Shown: piece by piece, positions 8,627-17,167 of the stretch
How the letters are laid out: every line of letters begins with the position of its first letter
Position numbering within the stretch: position 1 is the stretch's first letter
Origin: Brevundimonas sp.
Lineage (GTDB): Bacteria > Pseudomonadota > Alphaproteobacteria > Caulobacterales > Caulobacteraceae
Assembly (NCBI GenBank): GCA_016742215.1
Contig: JACVCC010000001.1
Coordinates: 434,001 to 498,000, forward strand
DNA length: 64,000 nt
Reading direction: 5' to 3'
The notes under the pieces: generated by a model
Database searches by the model: none
Seen by the model: the letters and a program-made list of their open reading frames with translations, nothing else
What the model was told of the DNA's origin: nothing
Position numbers and translations under genes: made by a program

Positions 8627-9985
8627 TTGATCCAGATTGCTCACGGCGGAGCCGCGCCCGGCCCGCGCCGCCCCTTCTACCGCAGCCTCTATTTCCAGGT
8701 GATCGTCGCGATCGTCCTGGGCGGCACGATCGGCCACTTCTGGCCGGCCTTCGGCGAGAGCCTGAAGCCGCTGGGTGACGCCTTCATCAAGCTGGTGAAG
8801 ATGATCATCGCCCCGGTGATCTTCCTGACGATCGTCACCGGCATTGCCGGCATGAGCGACCTCAAGCGGGTCGGTCGCGTCGCCGGCAAGGCCTTCGCCT
8901 ACTTCCTGACCTTCTCGACCCTGGCCCTGATCGTCGGCCTGATCATCGCCAACATCGTTCAGCCCGGTCGAGGGCTGAACATCGATCCGGCCACCCTCGA
9001 CGCGGGCGCGGTCGCCCAGTACGCCGACGCCGCCCACGAGAGCACCATCGTCGGCTTCCTGACGGGCATTATCCCGGACACCCTCGTCAGCGCCTTCGCC
9101 ACCGGCAACATCCTGCAGGTCCTGTTCGTCTCGATCCTGTTCGGCATCGCCATGGCCATCGTCGGCGACGCCGCAGCCCCGGTGCAGCGCGCGTTCGAGT
9201 CATTGAGCACCATCGTCTTCAGGCTGGTGGCGATCCTGATGAAGGCCGCGCCCATCGGCGCCTTCGGGGCCTTCGCCTTCACCATCGGCGCCTACGGGAT
9301 CGGCGCGATCGCCAATCTCGCCGCCCTGATCGCCACCTTCTACCTGACCTCGCTGGTCTTCGTGCTGGGCGTTCTGGGCGTCGTCGCCTGGGTCAACGGC
9401 TTCTCGATCTTCAAGCTGATCGCCTATCTGAAGGAAGAACTGCTGCTGGTGCTCGGCACCTCCTCGTCGGAAGCGGCCCTGCCCAGCCTGATGCAGAAGA
9501 TGGAGCGCGCCGGTGCGCCCAAGTCGGTCGTCGGCCTCGTGGTCCCCACCGGCTATTCGTTCAATCTGGACGGCACCAACATCTACATGACCATGGCGGC
9601 GCTCTTCATCGCCCAGGCCATGAACATCGAACTGTCGCTGTGGCAGCAGATCACCCTGCTGCTGGTGGCCATGCTCAGCTCCAAAGGCGCTGCGGGCATC
9701 ACCGGCGCGGGCTTCATCACCCTGGCCGCCACGCTGGCCGTGGTGCCGGACGTGCCGGTCGCCGGCATGGCGCTGATCCTCGGCATCGACCGCTTCATGA
9801 GCGAGTGCCGGGCCCTGACCAACTTCGTCGGCAACGCCGTCGCGACCCTGGTCGTCGCGCGCTGGGAGGGCGAGCTCGATCAGGACCAACTTCACGCCGC
9901 ACTGGGTTCGCGCCCGGGCGGACTGGCCGCGCCGCCCGATCCGGCGGCCGGACCGGGGGACAAGGAACGCGTCACCGCCGACTAA
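8627..9985 (+). CDS. dctA: DctA C4-dicarboxylate:cation symporter
   Basis: A 452-residue inner-membrane symporter of the dicarboxylate/amino acid:cation symporter (DAACS) family. Signatures are [16 protein letters not shown] (serine-rich re-entrant loop) and [17 protein letters not shown], with multiple hydrophobic segments and the late [16 protein letters not shown] substrate/cation motif. I chose the TTG at 8627 because GGAGGA lies six bases upstream and the protein then starts just before the first membrane helix; in-frame sequence further upstream is non-homologous. It imports succinate, fumarate and malate. It is divergent from dctBD and only 29 bp ahead of a TonB-dependent receptor. Confidence 0.92.
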   Translation: MIQIAHGGAAPGPRRPFYRSLYFQVIVAIVLGGTIGHFWPAFGESLKPLGDAFIKLVKMIIAPVIFLTIVTGIAGMSDLKRVGRVAGKAFAYFLTFSTLALIVGLIIANIVQPGRGLNIDPATLDAGAVAQYADAAHESTIVGFLTGIIPDTLVSAFATGNILQVLFVSILFGIAMAIVGDAAAPVQRAFESLSTIVFRLVAILMKAAPIGAFGAFAFTIGAYGIGAIANLAALIATFYLTSLVFVLGVLGVVAWVNGFSIFKLIAYLKEELLLVLGTSSSEAALPSLMQKMERAGAPKSVVGLVVPTGYSFNLDGTNIYMTMAALFIAQAMNIELSLWQQITLLLVAMLSSKGAAGITGAGFITLAATLAVVPDVPVAGMALILGIDRFMSECRALTNFVGNAVATLVVARWEGELDQDQLHAALGSRPGGLAAPPDPAAGPGDKERVTAD

Positions 9986-10014
9986 ACGGCGGGGCGCCAC
10001 GGGAGGAGAACAGG

Positions 10015-13000
10015 ATGACCATCACTCAACGCAGCGGACTGCTCGCGGGCACGGCGGCTCTCGCCCTGATGGCCTCGGCGGTTGGGGCCATGGCCCAGAC
10101 CGCGCCGCAGGCCCAGCCGGTCGATCCGCAGGATTCGACAACCATCGACGATGTCGTCGTGGTCGGCACCCAGATCCGCGGCGCGCCGACGACCGAGGCC
10201 CTGCCGGTCGTGGTCTTCGATCAGGACCAGATCGACGCTGTCGGTGCGGTCTCCGGCGACGACCTGATGCGCTCGATCCCGCAGATGGGCGACGTCCTGT
10301 TCGATTCCGCCAACAATCCGCAGACCTCGAACTCGGCGCGTGGCGATGTGAACTCGGTCAACCTGCGCTCCCTGGGCGTCGGCAACACCCTGGTGCTGCT
10401 GAACGGCCGCCGCATGGTTCAGCACCCGACCAGTCAGGGGACCTCGGACACCGGCACCGTCCCGGTCCTGAGCTACAACTCCAACGCCATCCCGGTGGCG
10501 GGTCTCGAGCGGGTCGAGGTGCTGCTGGACGGCGCCGCCGCCATCTATGGCGCCGATGCCGTGGCGGGCGTGGTCAACACCGTGCTTCAGGACGACTTCG
10601 ACGGCCTGCGCCTCGACACCCGCTACGGCGGCGCCGAGGGCACCAGCCTGCGTGAGTTCGACGCCAACCTGTTCGCCGGAAGGGATCTGGAGCGAGGCAA
10701 TGTCTCCCTGTTCGTGAACTATTCGGATCGCACGGCCCTGATGGCCGACGATCAGGACTTCACCCGCAGCGACGACATGCGGCCGTTCTTCTCCAGCTTC
10801 CAGGGCTACGAGACCTCGAACGTGCCGGACGGCCGCTCGTCGCACTCGCCCTGGGCCCAGCTCAGCATTCCGGCTACGACCACGGCCCTGCGTCCCCGTC
10901 AGGGCACGACCGTCCTGACCACCGCCGCCGGCGCCTTCCACGTCCAGCCGTCCAGCTTTGGCTGCACCGGCGCGAACCTGGGCAACGGCACCTGTCTGGT
11001 CAGCGGCACGGTCGCCTACAGCGGCGTCAACCGCGACATGCGCTACGACACCCGTCACGGGACGACCGTGCGCACGGATCTGGAGCGCATCAACGTCTTC
11101 GCCACCGGCCGCTACGACCTGACGGACAACATCGAGGCCTTTGGCGAGATCGGGATCTATGCCGCCGAGAGCAACGCCATCCAGCCGCCGGTGGTGAACC
11201 TGAACGGCCTCTGGATCCCAGCCAGCAACTACTGGAATCCGTTCGGCCCGGTGACCTTCGCCAATGGGCAGGCCAACCCCAACCGTCTGCCGGGGCTGGT
11301 GAACGTGCCTGCGGCCGGGCTGCCGGTCCGCCTTGGCAACTACCGCTTCGTCGACACCGGCTTCCAGGAAGTGACGGTCAAGAACTACCAGTCCCGCATC
11401 CTCGGCGGCCTGCGCGGCGAGTGGGCAGGCTTCGACTGGGAAACGGCGCTGCTCTACTCCGAGGCCGAGGCCGAGGACATCTCGCCCAACATCAACATGA
11501 CGGCCCTGCAGCAGCAGCTCGCCCTGTCGACCCCGGATGCCTACAACCCGTTCGGCGGCGGTTGCATCGCGACGCCCAGCTATGCGGACTGCTCGCCGTC
11601 GTCGCAGGCGGCCATCGACGCCATCGTCTTCGACCTGCGCCGCCTGTCGCGCACCACCCTGACGCTGGCCGACTTCAAGATGTCGCGCGGTGACCTATTC
11701 GAGCTGCCGGCCGGCCCGGTCGGCGTCGCCTTCGGCGCCGAGGTTCGCTACGAAACCCAGGAAGACGACCGCGACGAAAACCTCGACGGCACCTTCACCT
11801 TCACCGACATGGTCAGCGGCGAGCGCAACCTGTCGAACGTGTCGGCCGTCAGCCCCAACCCTGACACCGAGGGTGATCGCACCGTCGCCGGCGCTTTCGT
11901 CGAGTTCGCCATCCCGGTCGTCTCGCCCGAGATGAACATCCCGCTGGTGCGCAGCATCGACGTCCAGCTGGCCGGCCGCGCCGAGCACTATTCGGACTTC
12001 GGTTCGGTGGCCAAGCCGAAGATCGCCCTGGCCTGGGACATCGTTGACGGCCTGCGCGTCCGCGCCTCGTATTCGGAAGGCTTCCGCGCCCCGAACCTGG
12101 AGCAGGTCAACGCCACCCAGTACGCCCGCCTGGCCGGCAATCTCGACTACATCAAATGCGAGGCCGACCTGCGCGCCGGCCGGATCGCCACGATCAACGC
12201 CTGCACCCGCAACGCCAGCGCCTCCCTGCTGATTTCGGGCAACCCGGACCTGAAGCCGGAAGAGAGCACCAACCAGTCCTACGGCCTGGTCTTCCAGCCG
12301 CAGTTCCTGCCGGAAAGCTGGGGCGACTTCACCTTCACGGTCGATCGCTGGAAGATCGAACAGGAAGAGATCGTCGGCCTGCTCGGCGCCCAGAGCGCCT
12401 TGGCGCTGGATTATCTGAACCGCGTGAACGGGACCTCGAATCCGAACGTCGTGCGCGCTGCGCCGACCTCGGACGATGTGGCCCTGTTCGCCGGCACCGG
12501 CCTGACGCCGGTCGGCGATGTGATCTCGATCCAGGACCGCTTCATCAACCTGCTGCCGCAGACGGTGGAAGGGCTGGATCTCGGCTTCGCCTGGTCGAAG
12601 CGCCGCACGGCATGGGGCAGCTTCACCTTCCGCGTCGACGCCTCGCAGCTGCTGACCTTCTCGCGCGAGCCGGGCGACATTGTCGACCAGCTGTACGCCG
12701 CCCGCGAGGCCGGAACGATCAACCCGCTGACCCCGCTGCCGGACTCCAGCCAGCTGATCGCCCAGAACGGGCGACCGGAATGGAAGGTCAACAGCGCCTT
12801 CACCTGGCGTCACGGCCCGTGGCGTGTCGGCCTGTCGGCGCAGTACGTCAGCGAGGTCAATCAGACCGGCCTGCTCAGCAGCACCGGCACGCCCTGGGTG
12901 GTCGCCAGCCAGCTGATCGGCAGCGCCTACGCCCAGTACGAGTTCGACGACATCGGCGTCGCCTCGGGCACCCGCCTGCGCCTCGGCGTTCGCGACATCA

Positions 13001-13098
13001 CCGACGAAGGCCCGTCGCTGGCCGACGGGGGCTACCTCGGCTCGGTCCAGCGTCCCTACGGTCGCTATCTGTATGTGGACGTCTCCAAGACGTTCTAA
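10015..13098 (+). CDS. TonB-dependent outer-membrane receptor
   Basis: A 1027-residue receptor. It has a cleavable signal peptide (ALMASAVGAMAQ), a TonB-box-like VVVVGTQIR segment at about 46-54, a plug domain with DDLMRSIPQ, NLRSLGVGNTLVLLNGRR and the GAAAIYGADAVAGVVN hallmark, and a 22-strand barrel ending in an aromatic residue (YLYVDVSKTF), required for BAM recognition. GGGAGGAG precedes the ATG. It lies 29 bp after dctA, so co-transcription is likely and the receptor may feed dicarboxylates or a precursor ester into the periplasm (inference). Receptors of this kind are abundant in Caulobacterales. Confidence 0.9.
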   Translation: MTITQRSGLLAGTAALALMASAVGAMAQTAPQAQPVDPQDSTTIDDVVVVGTQIRGAPTTEALPVVVFDQDQIDAVGAVSGDDLMRSIPQMGDVLFDSANNPQTSNSARGDVNSVNLRSLGVGNTLVLLNGRRMVQHPTSQGTSDTGTVPVLSYNSNAIPVAGLERVEVLLDGAAAIYGADAVAGVVNTVLQDDFDGLRLDTRYGGAEGTSLREFDANLFAGRDLERGNVSLFVNYSDRTALMADDQDFTRSDDMRPFFSSFQGYETSNVPDGRSSHSPWAQLSIPATTTALRPRQGTTVLTTAAGAFHVQPSSFGCTGANLGNGTCLVSGTVAYSGVNRDMRYDTRHGTTVRTDLERINVFATGRYDLTDNIEAFGEIGIYAAESNAIQPPVVNLNGLWIPASNYWNPFGPVTFANGQANPNRLPGLVNVPAAGLPVRLGNYRFVDTGFQEVTVKNYQSRILGGLRGEWAGFDWETALLYSEAEAEDISPNINMTALQQQLALSTPDAYNPFGGGCIATPSYADCSPSSQAAIDAIVFDLRRLSRTTLTLADFKMSRGDLFELPAGPVGVAFGAEVRYETQEDDRDENLDGTFTFTDMVSGERNLSNVSAVSPNPDTEGDRTVAGAFVEFAIPVVSPEMNIPLVRSIDVQLAGRAEHYSDFGSVAKPKIALAWDIVDGLRVRASYSEGFRAPNLEQVNATQYARLAGNLDYIKCEADLRAGRIATINACTRNASASLLISGNPDLKPEESTNQSYGLVFQPQFLPESWGDFTFTVDRWKIEQEEIVGLLGAQSALALDYLNRVNGTSNPNVVRAAPTSDDVALFAGTGLTPVGDVISIQDRFINLLPQTVEGLDLGFAWSKRRTAWGSFTFRVDASQLLTFSREPGDIVDQLYAAREAGTINPLTPLPDSSQLIAQNGRPEWKVNSAFTWRHGPWRVGLSAQYVSEVNQTGLLSSTGTPWVVASQLIGSAYAQYEFDDIGVASGTRLRLGVRDITDEGPSLADGGYLGSVQRPYGRYLYVDVSKTF

Positions 13099-13106
13099 GG
13101 CTTACG

Positions 13107-13139
13107 ACGGCGCGGGTCCTCGGGTCCCGCGCCGTTTCT
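13107..13139 (+). terminator. Hairpin terminator after the TonB-dependent receptor
   Basis: A 10-bp perfect stem (13107-13116 with 13126-13135; arms contain GGCGCGGG and CCCGCGCC) with a 9-nt loop, followed by a short TTCT stretch. It lies between the receptor and the next start at 13154, and may act as a partial terminator. Confidence 0.5.
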
Positions 13140-13153
13140 GCAAGGAGTTCTCC

Positions 13154-14431
13154 GTGACGCGACTGGCCGGGCTCATCGCCGCTCTCGCCCTGACCGCACC
13201 GGCCGCCGCCCGCGCGGGCGGCGAGCAGCCGACCTTGGCGCCGATCGCCTGTCCGGCCTCGGTAGGGCAGGGTGTGGAGTGCCTGTCCGGCCGGGATCCG
13301 TCCGGCGCCTGGTTCGTGATCGCGAAGCCGGCGAACTGGAACCGCAAGCTGATCGTGCATTCCCACGGCGGCCCGCGCACAGGTGAGCCTGAGGCGACGG
13401 ACTCGCTCGAGGATCTGGACCGCTTCTCCGTCATGGTGCGCGAGGGCTACGCCTGGATCGGCTCGACCTATCGCCGGGGCGGCTATGGCGTGCGCATGGC
13501 TGCCGAGGACACCGATAGCAGCCGGCGCATCTTCTGGGCCCGCTTCGGCCGACCGGACCGGACCATTCTTCACGGCCAGTCGTGGGGCGGCAACGTCGCC
13601 GCCAAGGCGTCAGAGCTTTACGCCCGGGGCGAGGACGGTTCGCTGAACTACGACGGCGTGCTGCTGACCAACGGCGTGCTGATGGGCGGAACGCGCGCCT
13701 ATCAGTTCCGCGCCGACCTGCGGGCGGTCTATCAATTCTACTGCCGCAATCACCCGTCGCCGGCCGACGGCGCCTATCCGGTCTGGCAGGGGCTGCCCGC
13801 CGGCGTCCGCATGAGCCGCGCCGAGCTGCAACGCCGGATCGTGGCCTGCACGGGCCTGGGCCTGTCGCGGCGCGAGCGGACCTCGGTTCAGGCGCGCAAG
13901 CTGCGGAACATCCTCGCCGTCACCGGCATCCAGGAAGAGCAACTGGTCGCCCACATGAACTGGGCCACGACCCTGTTCCAGGACCTGACCGATCGCGTCG
14001 GCGGCAATCCGTTCGACAACAGCCAGACGGTCTACAGCGGCTCCACCGACGATGCGGCGCTGAACGCGGGCGTCGAGCGCTTCACCGCCGACCCCGCCGC
14101 CGTCGCCCGACTGGCGCACGACGCCGACCTGACCGGCCAGATCACCGTGCCGACCGTGACCCTGCACGCCCTGCATGACCCGACCGTCTTCTTCTCGGCC
14201 GAGGCCGTCTATCGTCAGACCGTCGCTGACGCCGGCCGCTCGGACCTGCTGGTTCAGGCTGCGACCGACGAGAGCGAGCACAGCAAGCTCGAGGACGGCG
14301 GCTATATGACCGTCCTGCGCGCGCTGGAAGGCTGGATCGACAGCGGCCAGCGTCCGGATCCCGCGGCCTTCCAGAGCCAGTGCCGGGCGGCCTTCCCCGC
14401 GACGGGGTGCCGGTTCGTCCCGGTTCCCTGA
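13154..14431 (+). CDS. Secreted alpha/beta-hydrolase-fold protein
   Basis: A 425-residue protein with an N-terminal signal peptide (LIAALALTAPAAARAG) and an alpha/beta-hydrolase nucleophile elbow GQSWGG. A late Asp (ALHDPTVFF) and a late His (ESEHSK) are likely triad partners. Two C-terminal cysteines suggest a disulfide in the periplasm. I use the GTG at 13154, preceded by AAGGAG, because the signal peptide starts there. The substrate is unknown; esters or lactones are plausible. Its place after dctA and a TonB receptor suggests extracytoplasmic release of an organic acid (inference). Confidence 0.72.
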   Translation: MTRLAGLIAALALTAPAAARAGGEQPTLAPIACPASVGQGVECLSGRDPSGAWFVIAKPANWNRKLIVHSHGGPRTGEPEATDSLEDLDRFSVMVREGYAWIGSTYRRGGYGVRMAAEDTDSSRRIFWARFGRPDRTILHGQSWGGNVAAKASELYARGEDGSLNYDGVLLTNGVLMGGTRAYQFRADLRAVYQFYCRNHPSPADGAYPVWQGLPAGVRMSRAELQRRIVACTGLGLSRRERTSVQARKLRNILAVTGIQEEQLVAHMNWATTLFQDLTDRVGGNPFDNSQTVYSGSTDDAALNAGVERFTADPAAVARLAHDADLTGQITVPTVTLHALHDPTVFFSAEAVYRQTVADAGRSDLLVQAATDESEHSKLEDGGYMTVLRALEGWIDSGQRPDPAAFQSQCRAAFPATGCRFVPVP

Positions 14432-14437
14432 TCTTCG

Positions 14438-15076
14438 TCAGCCCTCCCGCAGGCCGCTCTTGCCCTCGCGCGCTGCCAGCACGTCCAGCACGGCGTCCAG
14501 CCCCATGTCGCGGGCGCGCAGCAGGACCAGCAGGTGATACAGCAGGTCCGCCGCTTCCGAGGCCATTTCCTCGTCCGGTCCGGCCGCGCCGGCCAGGGCG
14601 GTCTCAACGCCTTCCTCGCCGACCTTCTGCGCCGCTCGTTTGGGGCCTTCCGCCAGCAGGCGGGCGGTCCAGCTGGTCGCCGGGTCCGCCGCAGCCCGTT
14701 CGGCGATGGTCCGCTCCAGCCGGGCCAGCCGACCGACGCCGGGCGCGTCCTCCTCGCCGAAACAGCTGGTCCGGTTCAGGTGACAGGCATTGCCCATTGG
14801 CCGGACCTTCAACACCAGGGCATCGGCGTCGCAGTCCGGGGTGATGGAGACGACATGCAGCCGGTCGCCCGAGGTCTCACCCTTGCGCCACCGTCCGCCC
14901 CGCGACCGCGAGAAGAAGGTCGCCTCGCCGCTCTCGACCGTCTCGTCAAAGGCCGCCCGGTCCATATAGGCCAGCGTCAGCACCTGCAGCGTGGCCGCAT
15001 CCTGCACCACCACAGGGATCAACCCGCCGCCCTTGGCGAAGTCGAGGTCGTCAGCCGAGGGAACCGCCGCGCTCAT
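14438..15076 (-). CDS. hisIE: Bifunctional phosphoribosyl-AMP cyclohydrolase / phosphoribosyl-ATP pyrophosphatase
   Basis: A 212-residue fusion. The N-terminal HisI half has the metal sites DCDADAL and GNACHLNRTSCF. The C-terminal HisE half has the KVGEEGVETALA and SEAADLLYHLLVLL helices of the MazG-like fold. Together they catalyse histidine steps 2 and 3. HisI and HisE are separate in many alphaproteobacteria (from memory), so the fusion is worth noting. The start at 15076 overlaps the hisF stop (ATGA). It is the last gene of the his operon, converging on the hydrolase with a 6-bp gap. Confidence 0.95.
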   Translation of the reverse strand: MSAAVPSADDLDFAKGGGLIPVVVQDAATLQVLTLAYMDRAAFDETVESGEATFFSRSRGGRWRKGETSGDRLHVVSITPDCDADALVLKVRPMGNACHLNRTSCFGEEDAPGVGRLARLERTIAERAAADPATSWTARLLAEGPKRAAQKVGEEGVETALAGAAGPDEEMASEAADLLYHLLVLLRARDMGLDAVLDVLAAREGKSGLREG

Positions 15077-15840
15077 ATCCGCACCTCCAGTCCCGCCGTC
15101 GACAGTTCGCGCTTCAGGTCCGGGATCGCCAGCGCCCCTGTGTGGAACACACTGGCCGCCAGCGCGCCCGAGACATCGGCTTCGGCGAAGGCGTCGCGGA
15201 AATGCTCCGCCGCCCCGGCGCCGCCCGAGGCCACCAGCGGGATCGTCAGCCGCCCCCGCGCCGCCTTCAGCTGCGCGATGTCGTAGCCGCGTCGCACGCC
15301 GTCCTGATCCATGCAGTTCAGCACAATCTCGCCGGCGCCCAGCCTCTGGGCCTCGACGATCCAGTCCAGCGTTCGTCGCCCGGCGCCCCGGCTGGCGGTC
15401 GGGTCGCCCGTGTACTGGTGTACGACCCAGTCCTCGCCCTCGCGCCGGGAATCGACCCCGACCACCACGCACTGGGAGCCCAGCCGCTCGGCCATCTCGC
15501 CGATCAGTTCGGGCCGCTCCAGCGCCGGGGAGTTGATCGAGACCTTGTCGGCCCCGTGGTCGAGGCATCGCGCCGCCTGTTCGACCGAGCGAATGCCGCC
15601 CGCCACGCTGAAGGGGATATCGAGCAGGCGCGCGATATCGCTGATCCAGCCATAGTCCAGCGTCCGGCCCTCGGGGCTCGCTGTGATGTCGTAGAAGACC
15701 AGCTCGTCGGCGCCCTCGTCGCGGTATCGGGCAGCCAGTTCGGCGGCGTCGCCCATGTCGCGGTGCCCCTCGAACCGGACGCCCTTCACGACCCGGCCAT
15801 CCTTCACGTCGAGGCAGGGAATGATACGCCGCGCGGTCAT
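15073..15840 (-). CDS. hisF: Imidazole glycerol phosphate synthase cyclase subunit HisF
   Basis: A 255-residue (beta-alpha)8 barrel. It opens with RRIIPCLDVKDGRVVKGV and has the two phosphate sites (SVAGGIRS and VASGGAG) and the catalytic aspartates of CLDV and MDQDG. It pairs with HisH to make IGP and AICAR. The ATG at 15840 overlaps the hisA stop. It is of normal length for the family. Confidence 0.97.
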   Translation of the reverse strand: MTARRIIPCLDVKDGRVVKGVRFEGHRDMGDAAELAARYRDEGADELVFYDITASPEGRTLDYGWISDIARLLDIPFSVAGGIRSVEQAARCLDHGADKVSINSPALERPELIGEMAERLGSQCVVVGVDSRREGEDWVVHQYTGDPTASRGAGRRTLDWIVEAQRLGAGEIVLNCMDQDGVRRGYDIAQLKAARGRLTIPLVASGGAGAAEHFRDAFAEADVSGALAASVFHTGALAIPDLKRELSTAGLEVRI

Positions 15841-16571
15841 GCCCGGGCGGTCTCCAGCGCCTGCTGCAGGGTGAACCGGCCCTCGTACAGGGCCCGCCCG
15901 ATGATCGCGCCCGAGGCTCCGACCGAGCGGGAGCCGGTCAGGTCGTCCAGCCCGGCCACCCCGCCCGAGGCCTGCAGCCACAGGTCCGGACGCCGGGCGT
16001 GCACCTCGGCCAGCAGGTCGAGGTTTACCCCGGTCAGGGCCCCGTCGCGCCTCACATCGGTGACCAGCAGGTGTTTGGCCGAGCCGACCGGATACCGGTC
16101 CAGCGCGGTCCACAGGTCCACGCTCGCTGCCTCGGTCCAGCCCTTCAGGGCCGGCACATAGCGGTCGCCGTCCGCCCGTACGTCGATCGCCAGCGTCAGG
16201 CAGTCGACGCCGAACTCCTCCAGCCAGCCCAGCACCGTATCGGGCTGCGAGACTGCAAGGGAGCCGATCACGACCCGGTTGACGCCCGCATCCAGCAGGC
16301 GCTGGACATCGTCCCTGCTGCGGACCCCGCCGCCGGACTGGATGCGGATATTGATCGCATCGGCCAGTTCGCCGATCAGGCCGTGCTGCATCGCCCGTCC
16401 GGCCTCGGCACCGTCCAGATCGACGATGTGCGCCCAGGTCGCGCCCGCTGCCGCGAACGCAGCCAGCCGCGCCGCCGGGGCGTCGTCATACTCGGTCGCC
16501 TGGTCGAAGCGTCCGTGCATCAGGCGCACGCAGGTTCCGCCGCGCAGGTCGATGGCCGGGTAGACGATCAT
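15837..16571 (-). CDS. hisA: HisA phosphoribosylformimino-AICAR-phosphate isomerase
   Basis: A 244-residue (beta-alpha)8 barrel starting MIVYPAIDLRGG, with catalytic Asp in AIDLRGG and in LLVTDVRRDG, and phosphate motifs IQSGGGVRS and QASGGV. It performs the Amadori isomerisation in histidine biosynthesis. ATGA overlaps link it to hisH and hisF. Confidence 0.97.
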   Translation of the reverse strand: MIVYPAIDLRGGTCVRLMHGRFDQATEYDDAPAARLAAFAAAGATWAHIVDLDGAEAGRAMQHGLIGELADAINIRIQSGGGVRSRDDVQRLLDAGVNRVVIGSLAVSQPDTVLGWLEEFGVDCLTLAIDVRADGDRYVPALKGWTEAASVDLWTALDRYPVGSAKHLLVTDVRRDGALTGVNLDLLAEVHARRPDLWLQASGGVAGLDDLTGSRSVGASGAIIGRALYEGRFTLQQALETARA

Positions 16572-17167
16572 GCCGCCAACTCCATGAAGTTCTTCAGGAT
16601 ACGCGCGCCGGCCTTTGCCGATCGCTCGGGGTGAAACTGGCAGCCCCACCGGTTGTTGCTCCGGACCACGGCCGGCACCGGCCCGCCATAGTCGGCGCTG
16701 GCCAAGGTCGCGGGCCCGTCCGGGCAGACGTAGCCGTGGACGAAGTAGGCCCACTCGCCGTCCGTCACGCCCTCCAGCAGGGGATCGGCCTCGCGGACCG
16801 ACAGGCGCGACCAGCCCATGTGGGGTACCGTTCGTCCCCCGCCGGGCTCCAGCTTGGCGACCCGCCCGGGAATGAGGCCCAGCAGGGGCGTCGAGCTTTC
16901 CTCGCTGGCCTCGAACAGCAACTGTTGACCGAGGCAGATGCCCAGCAAAGGCCGCTCGAACGCCCGGATCGCCTCGACCAGCCCGAGGGCCTTCAGTCGT
17001 GCCATGGCATAGCCGGCCTGACCGACGCCCGGCAGGATGAACCGCTCCGCCTCCGCGACCTCGGCCGCCGTCGAGACTGGACGCACGCTCGCGCCCAGCC
17101 GCTCCAGCGCGAACCGCACCGAGGCCAGATTGCCGGCTCCATAGGCCAGAAGGGCGACCTCGGTCAC
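16568..17167 (-). CDS. hisH: Imidazole glycerol phosphate synthase glutaminase subunit HisH
   Basis: A 199-residue class I glutamine amidotransferase. The nucleophile is Cys in GICLGQQLLFE, and the His-Glu pair is in CQFHPERS. It supplies ammonia to HisF. The GTG start at 17167 overlaps the stop of the his(C)B gene (GTGA). Confidence 0.97.
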   Translation of the reverse strand: MTEVALLAYGAGNLASVRFALERLGASVRPVSTAAEVAEAERFILPGVGQAGYAMARLKALGLVEAIRAFERPLLGICLGQQLLFEASEESSTPLLGLIPGRVAKLEPGGGRTVPHMGWSRLSVREADPLLEGVTDGEWAYFVHGYVCPDGPATLASADYGGPVPAVVRSNNRWGCQFHPERSAKAGARILKNFMELAA

